DNA of 64,000 nucleotides, from the NCBI GenBank assembly GCA_012845835.1, contig JABAKD010000020.1:13568268-13632267 (forward strand), written 5' to 3'. The notes under the pieces were generated by a model. It had not been told where the DNA came from. It worked only from the letters and a program-made list of their open reading frames with translations, and did not search any database. Source of the DNA: Undaria pinnatifida (lineage: Eukaryota; Sar; Phaeophyceae; Laminariales; Alariaceae). Position 1 is the stretch's first letter; every line of letters begins with the position of its first letter. The translations under genes and the position numbers were made by a program. Below, in pieces: positions 9,701-22,908 of this stretch.

Positions 9701-12700
9701 CAATCAATGAACTCGAAACCATACATTTTGTTGGTTATGCAGCACTACCCACCAAGATAATACGTCACGTGGCTGAGTAGATCAGTGGGTAGTGCGATAT
9801 GACCAACAAATTGCTGCTTGCCACAATAATTTTGACCATTGACCACGCATCCCTTTCGAGACGACGCACAGCTGTGGGGATGTAATCATCGTATCATAGG
9901 AGGAGGGGGGGGTACTCGATACTCATGCATGGCCGTGGTGGTATGACCATAACTATTAGACCCTTCGCATCCCTACTATGCCGGGAGAGAGCATGTCGGG
10001 TTTTCACCGACCAGGCAGACATTGCTTGCACCAACCGCAAAGCGCCGTGAGGTGTTCGGCGAGTCGCACGAAGGGTGAGCTGCATCCTACTAAGAACCAC
10101 CTGTGAGGCGGACTTGCATATGGATGACAGCTTCAATGAGTCAATTTAATTTTCCGGCATGGCCACTTCCAGAGACAGCAATGGGAAACCTATGTAGCTG
10201 TAGCTGCCTCGTGGGTGCTTGCTTTACCACAACCACTACCAGGTATGTGATACGATCATTCCCCTTGTGCGAAGTAAAAGCTCTCCACCCCGCACAAATG
10301 ATCTAACTCGACCGCCAGCTGTGATCGACCGTCAATAAAAAATAAAATAAAAATAAGGGGGGGGGGGGGGAACCGCAACAACGCCGGCAAGAAGAAAATC
10401 GTCCAAACCGCACCCAAACAATCCTTACCTCTTCTTCCACTGTGCTTTCCTCACCCGCGCCCTTTTCCTGATCCTCGCGTGTCCGTTTCTTACTCGATCG
10501 TTTTCCGGCAGCAGTCGCTACCTTACCGCCGCCCCCACCACCGCCACCACCGTCTCCGCCGTCACCGCCCCTACCCCCCACACCGTCACCACTATCTTCC
10601 CGTCGCTTCTCTTCGCCGACTTCTTGTGCGGTCTCCTTATCTACCGCCTGCGGGTCACCTTGGGCATCACGGCCCTTCCCCCTGGCCGCCATCGACACCA
10701 CCGCCGCCGCTGCCGCAGCCGCCGCCGCTACCGCCGCAGCTGCTTCCGCCTCGACATGTAGCCCATTCGGGACAATACCGTTACCGCCGCCACCGCCGCT
10801 GTTGCCTTGGATGGCTGCTGCCACCCGGAGAAAAGGGTTGACGGTTGCCTCATTCTTCAACTGCGCTGGTTGCGCCGGCGGCATCATCGCCGACGTGATC
10901 GAACCCTTCCGTGGCTTCGACTCGGACTCTGGCAAACAGTCACCGCCTCTCGCGCCGCCGCCACCACCACCGCCACCACCACCGCCACCGCCACCATTCC
11001 CGTTAACTTTGCCGCCCGCCTCGACACCGCCCACCACACCCAAACCCCCACCCTTCCCCTTTTCGGGAACACCCGGCTTAGGGCCGCCACCGCTCGCCGC
11101 GGTCCCTTTTCCTGCCGCCGAGCCCGCGCTGGTGACGCCGCCACCCGCCCCCGCCCCAACCCCCCCCGCCCCCGCCTCTCCTGCCCCCGCAACCGCCCCA
11201 GCTACTGCCCCAGCCCGCGGGCGCCCTGCCCCCCCTGTGCTCCCGCCGGACGTGCGCCTCTTTCGCCCCCCTCTCGAGCCCGAGCCCGGTCCGACAGAGG
11301 GCGCATTAGGAGAGCGCGCTGTAGAGCCGCCGCTGCCACCGCCACTGCCGGGGGTGCCGACCTTGTCAACGCTGGGTTTGTCGCCGCCCGACTTGTCACC
11401 GCCAGACTTGTTGCCGCCGCCCCCGCTGTCGATGGCGCGAACGCGCTTGCGACCGGAGGACCCCGGGGTCGACAGCCGGGCCGCCTGGGCAGCGGCCGGC
11501 GACGGCGACCGCGCTATGGGTGACTCGGGTGGGACCCCCGTCGGGATAACACTGATTTCGGTCTGTTGCCAGCCAAGTGCCGCCAACCCCGCGTGCGCTG
11601 GCGGCACGTGAATCGCCTGCAGCATCTGCGGCGCCACCGGGCGCCGCGGGGTTTGCAGTATCGGCGTCGACGGGGGTGATGCATCTGGCGGCGGCAAGAC
11701 GGTCGTCGTCTTCTTGCCGCTCTCCGGCGTCGATGCAGCCATAGATGCTGCGCCCGCCGCGGCTGTCGCGACTGCCGCAGCCACCGCCCGCGGTGGCGGC
11801 GTCATCGCCACCATTACCGTCCCATCCACCCCCTGTTCCGCCCCCCCCCTCTCCACCCCCCCCGCCTCGGCCTTGCCATCGTCATGACCATGGTCGTTGC
11901 CATTATCGCCGTTATCACATTTGTCCTCTTCCCCTTCTTCTCCTCCTGCTCCTTTCTCTTCGTCGTCGCTGTCGTCGGCGTAGCCCCGGCTTGGGTCATC
12001 AACGCCCGCACTGTCGACCTCGTGCTCTGACTCGTTGTCCTCCGGTGTCAAGCCTCGCCCCTGCGGCCACGCCAGCAGGGAGCGGCCAAGGTTGTCCACG
12101 CGCTGCGGGGTATGGGAGCCGCGCAGGCGGGCCGGTCACGGTTGGCCGCGAGGGAGGGAGAGAGGGGCGGGAATGGGGCGGAAGGGAGGGGGGGAGGGGG
12201 GGAGGGGGGGAGGGGGGGAGGGGGGGAGGGGGGGGAGGGGGGGAGGGGGGGAGGGGGGGAGGGGGGGAGGCGGGGCGGAGGCGGAGGCGGCGGAGTGCGA
12301 AGAGATATAGGAGTACGGTTAGGGTTGTACAAAATTATCCATCAATTCCGGGAATTTTCCCAAGTGGTCGGGGATAGCGCTAGGGTTGGGGTTTAAAATC
12401 TCGTGAATTCCGAGAAATTCCAAGCGGTTGGGGTTAAGGCGAGGGCCTGAAATCTCGAAAATTCCGGGAATTACCCCCAAGCAGTCGCGGTTAGGGCTAG
12501 GGTCAACTATGTTTCAGCCAATTTGTCGAATCTGGCTGGGCCAAGGTCTACACAGCCGTCCACTCCCCTCGGCCGGCATCTCCTGCCTTCCTCACCGTCA
12601 CTCTGGCGTCCTCGAGCTGCTGGGTCTCGCTCCGGGGAAGCGCCATGAGCTCCAGCTCCTTCTCACGCTCCTCGCCTCCCCCGATGGCCGCGGCGCCGCT

Positions 12701-15700
12701 CCCCTTTCCTCCAGCGATCATGAGGACGGGAAGCCCGACCCGCCCCGCCAGGCTGAGCGCAACCGTGGGCCGACTGTCCTCCTCATCCATGCCTAGCCCC
12801 TCCAGCGGCTGCAGAATCATCGTGTTCACGGACTGTTGTCATTGTCGTCGCCCCATCGCCCCCCCCCGGAAGGCCAAAGCCGTAGTTGAAGTTATCGTAG
12901 TTGTAGTAGTAGCAGAAGCAGCAGTAGTTGTTGAAATCGTCAAGAGTTGAGCGTGATTTTCGAAGCCATGTTCGGTGTTATTTTGTTTGATTGAGCGGCA
13001 CATATGCGTGGGGGCGGGAGGGGGGCGGGGGGGGGGAAGGGGGGGGGCAGAAAGATACTTAGATACTCGAAGCTCTGCAAATCTGCAAAACACAAAAAAC
13101 AACAGAAATAGTGAACTAATAACGCTGCAAAACACCGCACTGCACCGCGGACTGCGCCCAGTCGATGAGCATACCCCCCCCCTCCTTCCCCCTCCGCATC
13201 TCCCGCACCGTACCTGCGTATGCCGGTGGTACAACACCATTCCGTCCGAGCAGACGAGCACGACGTGACGCCCGTCCTGAGTTCCGGCGATATCCTTAAG
13301 CATACGGCAGTGCCGTTTCCCTCTGCCAGACGGTGACGCTCGCCCGGCCAACGGAGACGCTCGCCCCGTCAACGGAGAGGTTACCCCTGAGTCCGGCAGA
13401 GCTGCGCGGGTGGTGGTGTTGTTGGTGTTGTTGGTGTTGTTGGTGTACGTGTCGATGTCGGTGTCGGTGTCAGTGTTGGTGGTGATGTCAGTGCCGGTGT
13501 TGGTGTTGGTGTCGGTGTAGATATCATTCGTATTGTTGGCGTGGATGTTGCGGTCGTCGTTGTCATTTGAAAGTAACGTTGTGGGCGCGGAGCGTGGAAG
13601 TTAAGACGAGGAGAAAGGCGTCTCGAAAACTACTGTCATCGTTTTCATGACGGTACCGGAGAGCGAAAAATGCTACATATAAAACAGCAGCCAGCTACAC
13701 TAGGCGAGCGTAAGGCGTGCGCGGACAACAACCGCTACGACGACAGCACCCGCCCGTTCTAAGACAATGCGCTTTCCGCAACGACAGCAAAAACAGCCGC
13801 AACAATAGCATCCATAGCAGTGGCAACGGCAACAGAAAAGGCAGCATCCATATCAACACACCCATCCTCCCAAAAGTCGCGCTACAGACGCATGCCGCGA
13901 CAGGAGTTGCTCTTGTTGGTCAAAGCATTTCCGACTACAGGGGCTCCTCAACTAACATACCATATCCGAGTGCCATTTTATGCTATATCTTGTACTTTTC
14001 TTTTTCGTCATTTTTACTTTCCAGCTCAACTCGCGAGAGGTTTTACCCTTTGTGACCTTCCGGAAAAGCCGTGGCCACAGGCGTCAAAAGCGCGTATATG
14101 TGTTTGTCAAAAAGTGTCATTTAGTGTACAAAAATGTCATTTGTTGTAAAAAAATGTCATTTCTTCATACAGAGCTCCTCAGGCCATTTCTTATACAGTC
14201 GGATTTGTCAGTCGAAAACGGCCGTTTTCGACTGAAGCCCAAATGGGGCTTTCTTACACAGTCGAAAAAGGGCTTTTTCGACTCACCTTTTTTCGACTGA
14301 GTTTTCCGACTGGGGGATCCAGTCGAAAAACTTGACTTTTTCGACAGTCGAAAAAGGGCTTTTTCGACTCACCTTTTTTCGACTGAGTTTTCCGACTGGG
14401 GGATCCAGTCGAAAAACTTGACTTTTTCGACTGGATCTGTCAGTCGAAAAACTCAGTCGAAAAAGTTTTACACTTGTTTTTAACCCATCGCATATCGCTC
14501 ATCCCACCACAAAACACACCACACACCCATACCAGGTACCACACAGCAGTATTGTACAACAGCGCCGACGCTGCCTTGGCTATCACTGCTGTTGCTTCTC
14601 GCCGCAAGTCAGCGTGGCGCACTCCTAGCTCCGCTCGCCAGCAGCGTGTATCACACGGCAGCAGTAGCGCGCGTTATCGATGCCATTTTGCCAACAACGG
14701 CTACGCCTGCTGTAGCTTTGGCGGCTCTAGGCTGAGTGCAACGCCACGAACGTAGCTTTGGCGGCTTTCGGCTAAGCCCAACGCCACCAACCCGCTTGGA
14801 CGAGAGTTCGTCGCGCGTGAAGCACGCGTTGCTCGCGAAGAACGCGCGAAGCACAGAGCTGCCAACCGATTTTCGACTGCCATACAGCAGTACTCCCTCA
14901 CACCAACCGCCTCTAGGAAAGGCACAAAAACTATAAAATCGACTCGACTGACGATAAGAAGAAGGACCAGAAGAAGCCAGTCGAAAAAAAGTCCAGTCGA
15001 AAAGGGCCGTTTTCGACTGGCGGAATCCGACTGTATAAGAAATGGTCTCAAGGGAGGAAAGAGCCTCATAAACGTTTAAGTGCACCCCTACCGTAACTTG
15101 TGTCACCTCCCGATGATGCCCCCCCTCCCCCCTCCCCCCTGCCCCCCCCCCCTTACTCCCCCCACCCCCTCCCCGGCGAAACTGGACGGGGACAGGACAA
15201 GCAAACAGTTTCTCTGTAATATATGGAAAAAGCGTAATGAGCGCCCAAATGTTAGAGATGTCTCTGTTAGGAGTAGGAACGGTGCTCCGTCTCGCAAGGG
15301 ATGCGTGGTCAATGGTCAAATTACTAAGGCAAGCACCAAATGATCACGCCCCCCCCCCCCCCTCCCCTCTCTTCTCACCGATCTCCATGCGGTTAGCCAC
15401 TGGTGGCGCATCAAGCTTCACCAAGCTCAGCACCGTAGTCCCACCGTAGGCGTAGTCCCCAAACACTACGCGCGTGTCCTTCAATCAACGACAAGAATAC
15501 ATAGAGACAAGGCAGAGATCGATTTTTAATCCCTTTTCGATTTGCATCCACGTCTTTTTGGACACACTACTACGTACTTGGCACCACTGTAGAGCACCAG
15601 GTAGGAACTTTTTTTTCCAGTAGTAAAACTACTCCACTCACGTCTTTGACGACAAACCACTTGGAAATAGTCTGGCATATTTTTTTCCAGTGGAAAAACA

Positions 15701-18700
15701 TATAAAACTTGTTTTGCAGCAGTAAAACTACTCCACACACGTCTTTGACGACAAACCACTTGGAAATAGTTTAGGATATTTTTTGCAGTGGAAAAGCTTG
15801 TAAAACTTTTTTCCAGTAGTGAAACTACTCCACTCACGTCTTTGACGACAAACCACTTGGAAATAGTTCGGGATATTTTTTCCCAGTGGAAGCTCATAAA
15901 ACTCCTTAAGAGTCCCGAAACCCCTCCCAATACTTATTCCAAGTAATTTTCAGAAAAAAGGGCTTCCAGTTGCAGAGGCGTAAAGAGCAATCGCATTGGG
16001 ATTGGGGCAGGGGGGGGCGGGGGGGAGGGGGGGGGAGTCGCACGCACTTGGCACTTACACCGATAGAAACGGGAACCGCTTGGGTTGGAGGGGCGACGGC
16101 ATCCTCGACCTCGGTTCGCACCAGGGTCGGGGCGCCATCTTCGCCGAAAACTCAGCAGGAGCCATGACACGACAATATGGGGGTAGGACGCTGTTTGCCA
16201 ATTATTTCTGATTGACGAGGTTCCTCCACTGAAGACATGCCCAATTTTGTTGGAAACCCATATGCGTGATGTCTTAACGTTAAACCGTTATTTCTGCCCA
16301 ACTAAATCAGCACACCCAGCAGCACGGGACATCCTAGAGAGATACAAATTATGAGGTCACAGACTGCAGTGAGACATACCAAGTACCAGGGCACGCGTGT
16401 TACATTGTTCGGTTGTCGTAAACCGAGACTATGACATTATCAGCAGGGCTACGAGCAAGCATAAATTGTTTCTCAGCGCCAGTTTTTGGGTGAGCTTCGT
16501 ACAGAGAGTAGTTCAAGCGAGGAGCCTCACAAAGTTTAGGTGCACCTGTTCCTATCGTGGCATGCTTCACAGGTATAGGTGAGGGGTTGGTCGGGAAAAC
16601 AAGGGTCTGTGGGTACAGCTGCGCGACACGGGGCGGCGCTCGCATACAGCTGGCGAAAGCGGTGGCGGCGGCGGTCCCGCGACGATACATGGGAAATGAT
16701 AGTGCACCCAGAAGGCGGTTTGCAGAGACACAGCTCCGATCAAACAGCAGTAGGAGCAACCAACATGTATACCGCTGTACCTGGTATACGCACACCTGGT
16801 AGATATAAGGGCAATTTTTCATTGTTTTACATACATATACCAGGTGTGTTTCTTGACGTATATATGAACTCAAGTGTGTACAGATCCTTCCATCCTGCAA
16901 AATACAAAGACAGCCTACAACAGCAGTGCGAAGAAAAAACACGCACGCACACACACCAACAAACACACCTTGGAGTTGCTGATGTCGCGGAAGGAAGGCT
17001 TGGTCTTCTGCTCCTCGCCGCTAAGATCCCACACTCGGATGTTAGCGTCCGTCGACTGGCAACAAAACACACAACACAACAGAACAGACAGTTGAAAGCG
17101 ATCAAGAAAAGCATAAGCACAACCTATGTAGGCGTCACGATGGTTGAGCGACCCAGCGGGAGGGGGGGCACCAGCCTCCAGCCCATGGGCACAACGGCCT
17201 TGAAAAAAAGCACACACAAATTGCACGGCAAAGTCGCGCCCGTTCCTTCGCGCTTTTCTGCAGTGAACATCATACACAGTACACAACAACACACGTCCGA
17301 ACGTGCGGGCACCTCCCAAACAAACGAGCGTAGAAAACTCTTCGGAGACAGACGCCCTCAGGCAGCGACTTCCAGACGCATTTTAGCGTTCCACGGGCTA
17401 TGATACAAACAGAAAAATGATACACACAGGCACACAGACGCCCAAACACACCGTGACACATAGACACGCAAACAAAAATACACAGATACTAGGTATGGAC
17501 ACACAGACCCGCAAACAAAAATACACAGATACCAGAAAAACACCCAAACAAACAGTAGACTACAAGATATCCCTCGGTGGATCGGGGCGAAGCAAAACAG
17601 CTCACGCAAGGTTTACACTAACAGGACAAAAAAGGCCAGGAATGATAGCATCATACCAGTATGACACCTGGTAGGCAGGAGTACGTGCTACGTAGAACTG
17701 CTTCAAATACGTCAGATGTGAGTCCGACCAGATGAATGGTCGACACTCATTTTGCAAGCTGCTGCTGTTGGCAGTATACACGCCAATGCCTGTTTACAGT
17801 GGTCGATGAATAGACTGCCAATTTTAGGGACACCGTACGATGAGGGTACACCAATGGCGGAGTACACCAATGGCGGAAGCAAAAAAAGGACTATAATAGT
17901 AGTGCCCGTAACAGCTGCAACAGAGAGGATGGCGGTAGTAGCAGCATAGACAATGATCCACCACCAGCAGCAGGCAGCGTCACAGCAACAGCAGATAAAA
18001 GATAGCAGTTGTACACAACAGCAATAGCAGCAGCAGGGGCAACACGCAAACACATGCTGCACGGAGGGGTACACGCACGTCTAACATGACAAACAGGGGT
18101 GAGTGTTGTATACTGTTGTGCCTGTAGAAGAACCGCCTGAGAGAAGATGGCCGCAATAGCAACAGACACAACACCACCAGCAGCAGTATTAAGTAGCACA
18201 ACAACAGCATCGGCAACAGCATGCCGCAGCAGAGGGAAATCGCGACGAAGCTCGTATAGAGACACATCGAAGTATCGCAATAGAGATAACAACATCGCCA
18301 CCAACGGCATCAGCAACACGCATGCATACAGGCGTATCATACACGCGAAGAGCACAGCTGCGAGGCGTACAGGCCGCCGGTTGACGGCTGCTGGCAGTAT
18401 CGGGCTGTTCGGTGACGTTGTTGTACTGTTGACTGTGGACATGCCTTGGGCTTTTCGATAACGTTTCGAAAACAGCTTTGAAGCATGGGCCGCAAAGGGC
18501 GCTTTGGTAAGTGAACGACAGCCTAACGAGATTCCACGGAAGCTTATGTATTTTCCATATTAATAATGTTTATACCAACATACTTACATACGTAACACAT
18601 ACTGGTAACACATACACTACACATACACATTTAGCCAGCACACACGCATACACATGCCCACCCTTCCCAACACAACTTCTGCATTACTAACATAATGCCA

Positions 18701-18737
18701 CACAGCGAACACAACCCCCCCCCCCCCCACCTTATCC

Positions 18738-18769
<32 letters not shown>

Positions 18770-21700
18770 CACCTTAGAAATTCCTTCCAAGCCCCCGTTT
18801 CTGAACGCGACAAGCTCCACTGTGGCTCCATTCGTGTGCGTGTCGTACAAGCAAGTCCATTTCCCGCCCCCACCCCCGCCGCGCCCGCCCCCCCTGCCCC
18901 CCGCCACACCACCACCGTTGCTCAGGTCGGGTGAAAAGCACCAGACGTGGATGTTTTTGATGCCGCGGCCGCAGAAAAGGCGGTATTTTTCTCCCCAATC
19001 TGAGCGGTCGGGGCCGGTACGAACAACCGCGGCGGCGCCGAAGCCCTTGAGCTTCCCGTCCGAGTGCGAGTAGGTGCGGATGCGCCTGTTGAGGTCGAAG
19101 CGGCTGGCGGCCAGGCTTGCTTCCTGTTTGGTTTTCGTAATGCAGGTAGTTAGTTGTATTTTGTTAGTCAGTTAGATAGTTCGCTAATTAGTTAGTTAGT
19201 TAGTTAGTTCGTTAGTTAGTAGGTTAGTTAGTTAGATACTTAGATAGATGTCTAACATATTTGGTTAAATTTAGTTATTAATCATTAGTTGTTGGCTGCT
19301 TGTTTTTTGTGCTGTTTTGGTTGGTGTTGTTTATTTAGTTGGGATCTGGGCCACGGTTGGTATCATCGCCGTCGTCGTCGTCGTGACGCAAGAGAATAAA
19401 GAAAAGCGAAACAACGCGTGGGGAACAAAGGCGGGAGGGAGACCAAAGTCGATCACGGGCTGCTTCGCTGTCCACGCATGTGCTTGTCCGAAAAACACGT
19501 GTGGTTGTTTTCAGCTCATGCACATAACAGGATAAATCATGCTTCGAACAGCTTAATACAAGTCAAGCAGAAGACGCGTCGCTCGAGACCAAAGCGCACG
19601 ATACACTCGTTTAAGGTATAAGGATGTACACCGTCGACGGTCGGTGGTAGTGTTTGCACATCTTACATCCTTATCGAGCCGCACACGCCTGGCACATCAA
19701 ATATCGAGTACTTCCAGAAAAAAAACGAGTTAAAGAACGGCAAAAAAAGAAGAGCAACTCAACCCCAAGTATATCGGCAGAAGCATCAATGTCGACAGCA
19801 CCAACACCAACACCGACATCAACATACAACACCGACACAATACCATCCAGTATACGGTGCAACACCAACACCAACACAACGCCAACACGAAAGCCATACA
19901 CAACGCCAACACAACGCCAACACCAACACTATGCCCAGCACCAACACTAGCAATAACACACAACACCAACACCTGCAACTACACCTACTATACACCAACG
20001 CCAACAGCAACAAAACACCAACATCAACGCACAAAAGCAACACACACAATATCAACACTATCGCCTTACACCAACACCAACACCAACACCAACACAGACG
20101 TCAACACACGACACCAATACCACCACCAACACCGACACCAACACATGACACCAGCACAAAAAACAAGTGGGCCCCACTATCCCCAGCCTCTTTTATCGCA
20201 CACATTCCCGCGGCGCAAAAAAAGATATTTCGTCAGCAAAAAGGGGGCGGGCCCCAACCCCTACCCCCACCCCGACCTTGTCCTACCTCTTCAGTCGGCA
20301 GTGTCCGCCATCTGGGCAGGTCCCTGATATCTAGCGCCAGCATTTCCGAGGAGCCTCGGAGGAGTCCCGCGAACACGAAGCGTCCGTCCTCGCTGGTCTC
20401 GACGTGACACTCCACCCTCGTGTTGCTGAACATGCCCTGTCGTGGGTTATTTGTTTGTTCGTTTGATCGGTCGGTTTGTTTGTTCGTTTGTTTGTTCGTT
20501 GGTTGGTTGGTTGGTTGGGTGGTTGATTGGGTGGTCAGTTGGTCGGTAAGGTCGGTCGGTTAACCCATCGGTCGGTCAGTTGGTGAGTCGGTGAGTCAGT
20601 CGATCGTTCAGTTCAGTCAGTCAAAAAGTCAAGTCAGTCAGTCAGTCAGTCAGTGGTTCGGCTAGTTGGTTAGTTGGTTAGTCGGTTGTTCATTCGTCCG
20701 TTCACTCAATAGGTGTGGTGGGGCGCAGGAGAAGAGTTGAGGAAAGACTCAGAGACGGAGGACGATATTACCAGACTGCTGTAATGCTTTGTCTAACGTT
20801 AACATTGGCACTCCTTGCAGCGATCCCTTTGTTAACTGTCTCTCTTGAAGCAGCAGCATAAGCAAAGCAGGCCTTGCATCCATCCTAACCGAACTTCCAA
20901 CATTTTTCTGGTTTATTCCATGCGGTTTGCATTGTGATAGCTGTTAATACTCCGCACCCTGCATCCTGCTTCCACCGAATTAACCGCCTCCTTCATTGCG
21001 GGCACGTGGAGAAAAAAGCACGGCAGCCAGCACACCCACGTCCCCTTCTCCATCGCCGACGACACGTTACCGTTTGGTCTTCCTCGCGCGCGCGCGGCAA
21101 CAACAAAACGCTCAGAAGGAAAGAAGCAAGGTGCCAGTAGCGCTAACCCTGACATTCGACACTGCGTCATTTGTCTCCAACTCTTGTCGGGCGAGACATA
21201 TGTACTACGACAGGGGGGACGGGGTATGGCGGTACTGCTGCTGCATATATTTTGTGTGATAGATGATTGGTTGTTTGGTAATAGTGTCTGATTATGATTG
21301 GTTGCTCGATAAATATATATATATACATTGAGCTGTTGATTGATAAAAGTCTAGCTGATTGCTGATATCGCACAAAAGTTCTGCCCGTGGCTGCAATAAG
21401 CCATCCCCGAAAGCTTCGTACTATACAAACGTTTTGAACGAATCATGCATACGTGCACACCAGTTCTAGAAGCGGCCTTTCAGCGCTTCCCGCCGTGGTC
21501 CCGTCGTACCCCAAAGTCTTTACGAGCAACAAGAAAGCCTGATAAGGCTACCGAACTTCTGCAAGCGGTTCCACCGCTTCCCTCCTCCTGCTTCATCTGT
21601 ACCATAAATCATTAGTCTATACTAAAATATTGTTAATAATACGCACGTACAAGGTACCAGGTATAAACGAAACAAAACTACTTTTGTACCATTTTGCACA

Positions 21701-22788
21701 GGAACATGTGTTATACTACAAACATATTGATACCAATCAGACAAAATCGCACTGGGGCATCGAATACCACGTCATGAGCAGGAGAATTAATCCAGGACAT
21801 TTGCAGAATATGGCGGGGCAAATAATCGGAGTCCGGGTACCGGGTAATGAGAAAAAGGGTGCGATAAACGAAAAACGCGTGGCAATTTCAAACGAAAAAA
21901 ATACGAACACTCGCAAAAATGTTAAGAAGGGCAGGTTGAACAAACAGGTCATAAGTTGACCCGTAAACCACTACCCACCGTTCAGGCAGATGAGAAACGA
22001 TGCAAATATAACTGTAGTATTGCTGGAGAAAAATGACGGCCTTGAAAATTAGTTATAAAAAAATTGGCAAGCCATTAGATGGGAAGGAAAAAAACAAGAA
22101 ACACGTCTTACGGGGATGCCCCAATCACAACCTTGGTCCTGTCGGCAGAGGTCTCCGTCTAGGCGAACCTCGCTTTGGCCTCGGTTACCCATGACATGTA
22201 CCATCTCCAACTTCACAGCCTTTTCTCGGTGCACTTCGTTGTGAACATAAACACCATACCAAATACTACTGTGTTAAAGTCTAGTTTCAACGTTGTGTGT
22301 AGGTTTCATCAGTGCCCCCTTTTCTTGGTTACGCTGAAATGCACCAATTTTCGGGTTTCTCCGACTGAACAATCATGAATAATATCCTACTATTGCTGCT
22401 GTTAATAGTCTATGAAGTGTGCTAGTAGTACTAGTACTAGTAGTGGTAGTATCAGTAGCAGTAGTAGTAGTTGCAGTAGTAGCAGTAATAGCAGCAGGCA
22501 AGCCACTTATATCTCGAACCTCCCTTCTTCCCTACCCCCCTCTCACGCGCCCGCCACCCTCCCAACCACGCCAGACGCTCTCTCTGACAAAGAAAGCGAT
22601 CGATCGATCGCCCACCATCCGTGAACGCGACGATTACTATTGCTGTAACATACCATACCACGACACTATCATGTTGCAATCGCGGACTGCAAAACCCTGC
22701 AGAACTAAACCCACGCTTTGGGAACAAATAGTATTGATAGTGTGGGGTCATGTTTGCAAGGGTTAAAGGTTAAGGAAACACTAACACT

Positions 22789-22867
<79 letters not shown>

Positions 22868-22869
22868 GC

Positions 22870-22908
<39 letters not shown>

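Noticed and set aside
10479-12396. Long plus-strand Pro/Arg/Ala-rich ORFs
   Set aside because: They are antisense shadows of the GC-rich 1,674-bp WD40 exon and its neighbouring G-rich intron.
12304-12520. GGTTAGGG copies considered as a telomere or chromosome end
   Set aside because: The motif occurs once or twice per 65-bp unit, internal to a gene intron, and not as a perfect telomeric array.
16400-16966. 188-codon minus-strand ORF with a non-repetitive C-terminal half
   Set aside because: Its C-terminal part is not low-complexity, but it sits in an intron between two WD40 exons, has no recognisable domain and ends next to a splice site by chance; kept only as a place to look for a microexon.
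17891-18442. 183-codon hydrophobic minus-strand ORF
   Set aside because: It lies in a WD40-gene intron, and its Leu/Ala/Val bias comes from CAG/GCA-type repeats; no family resemblance.
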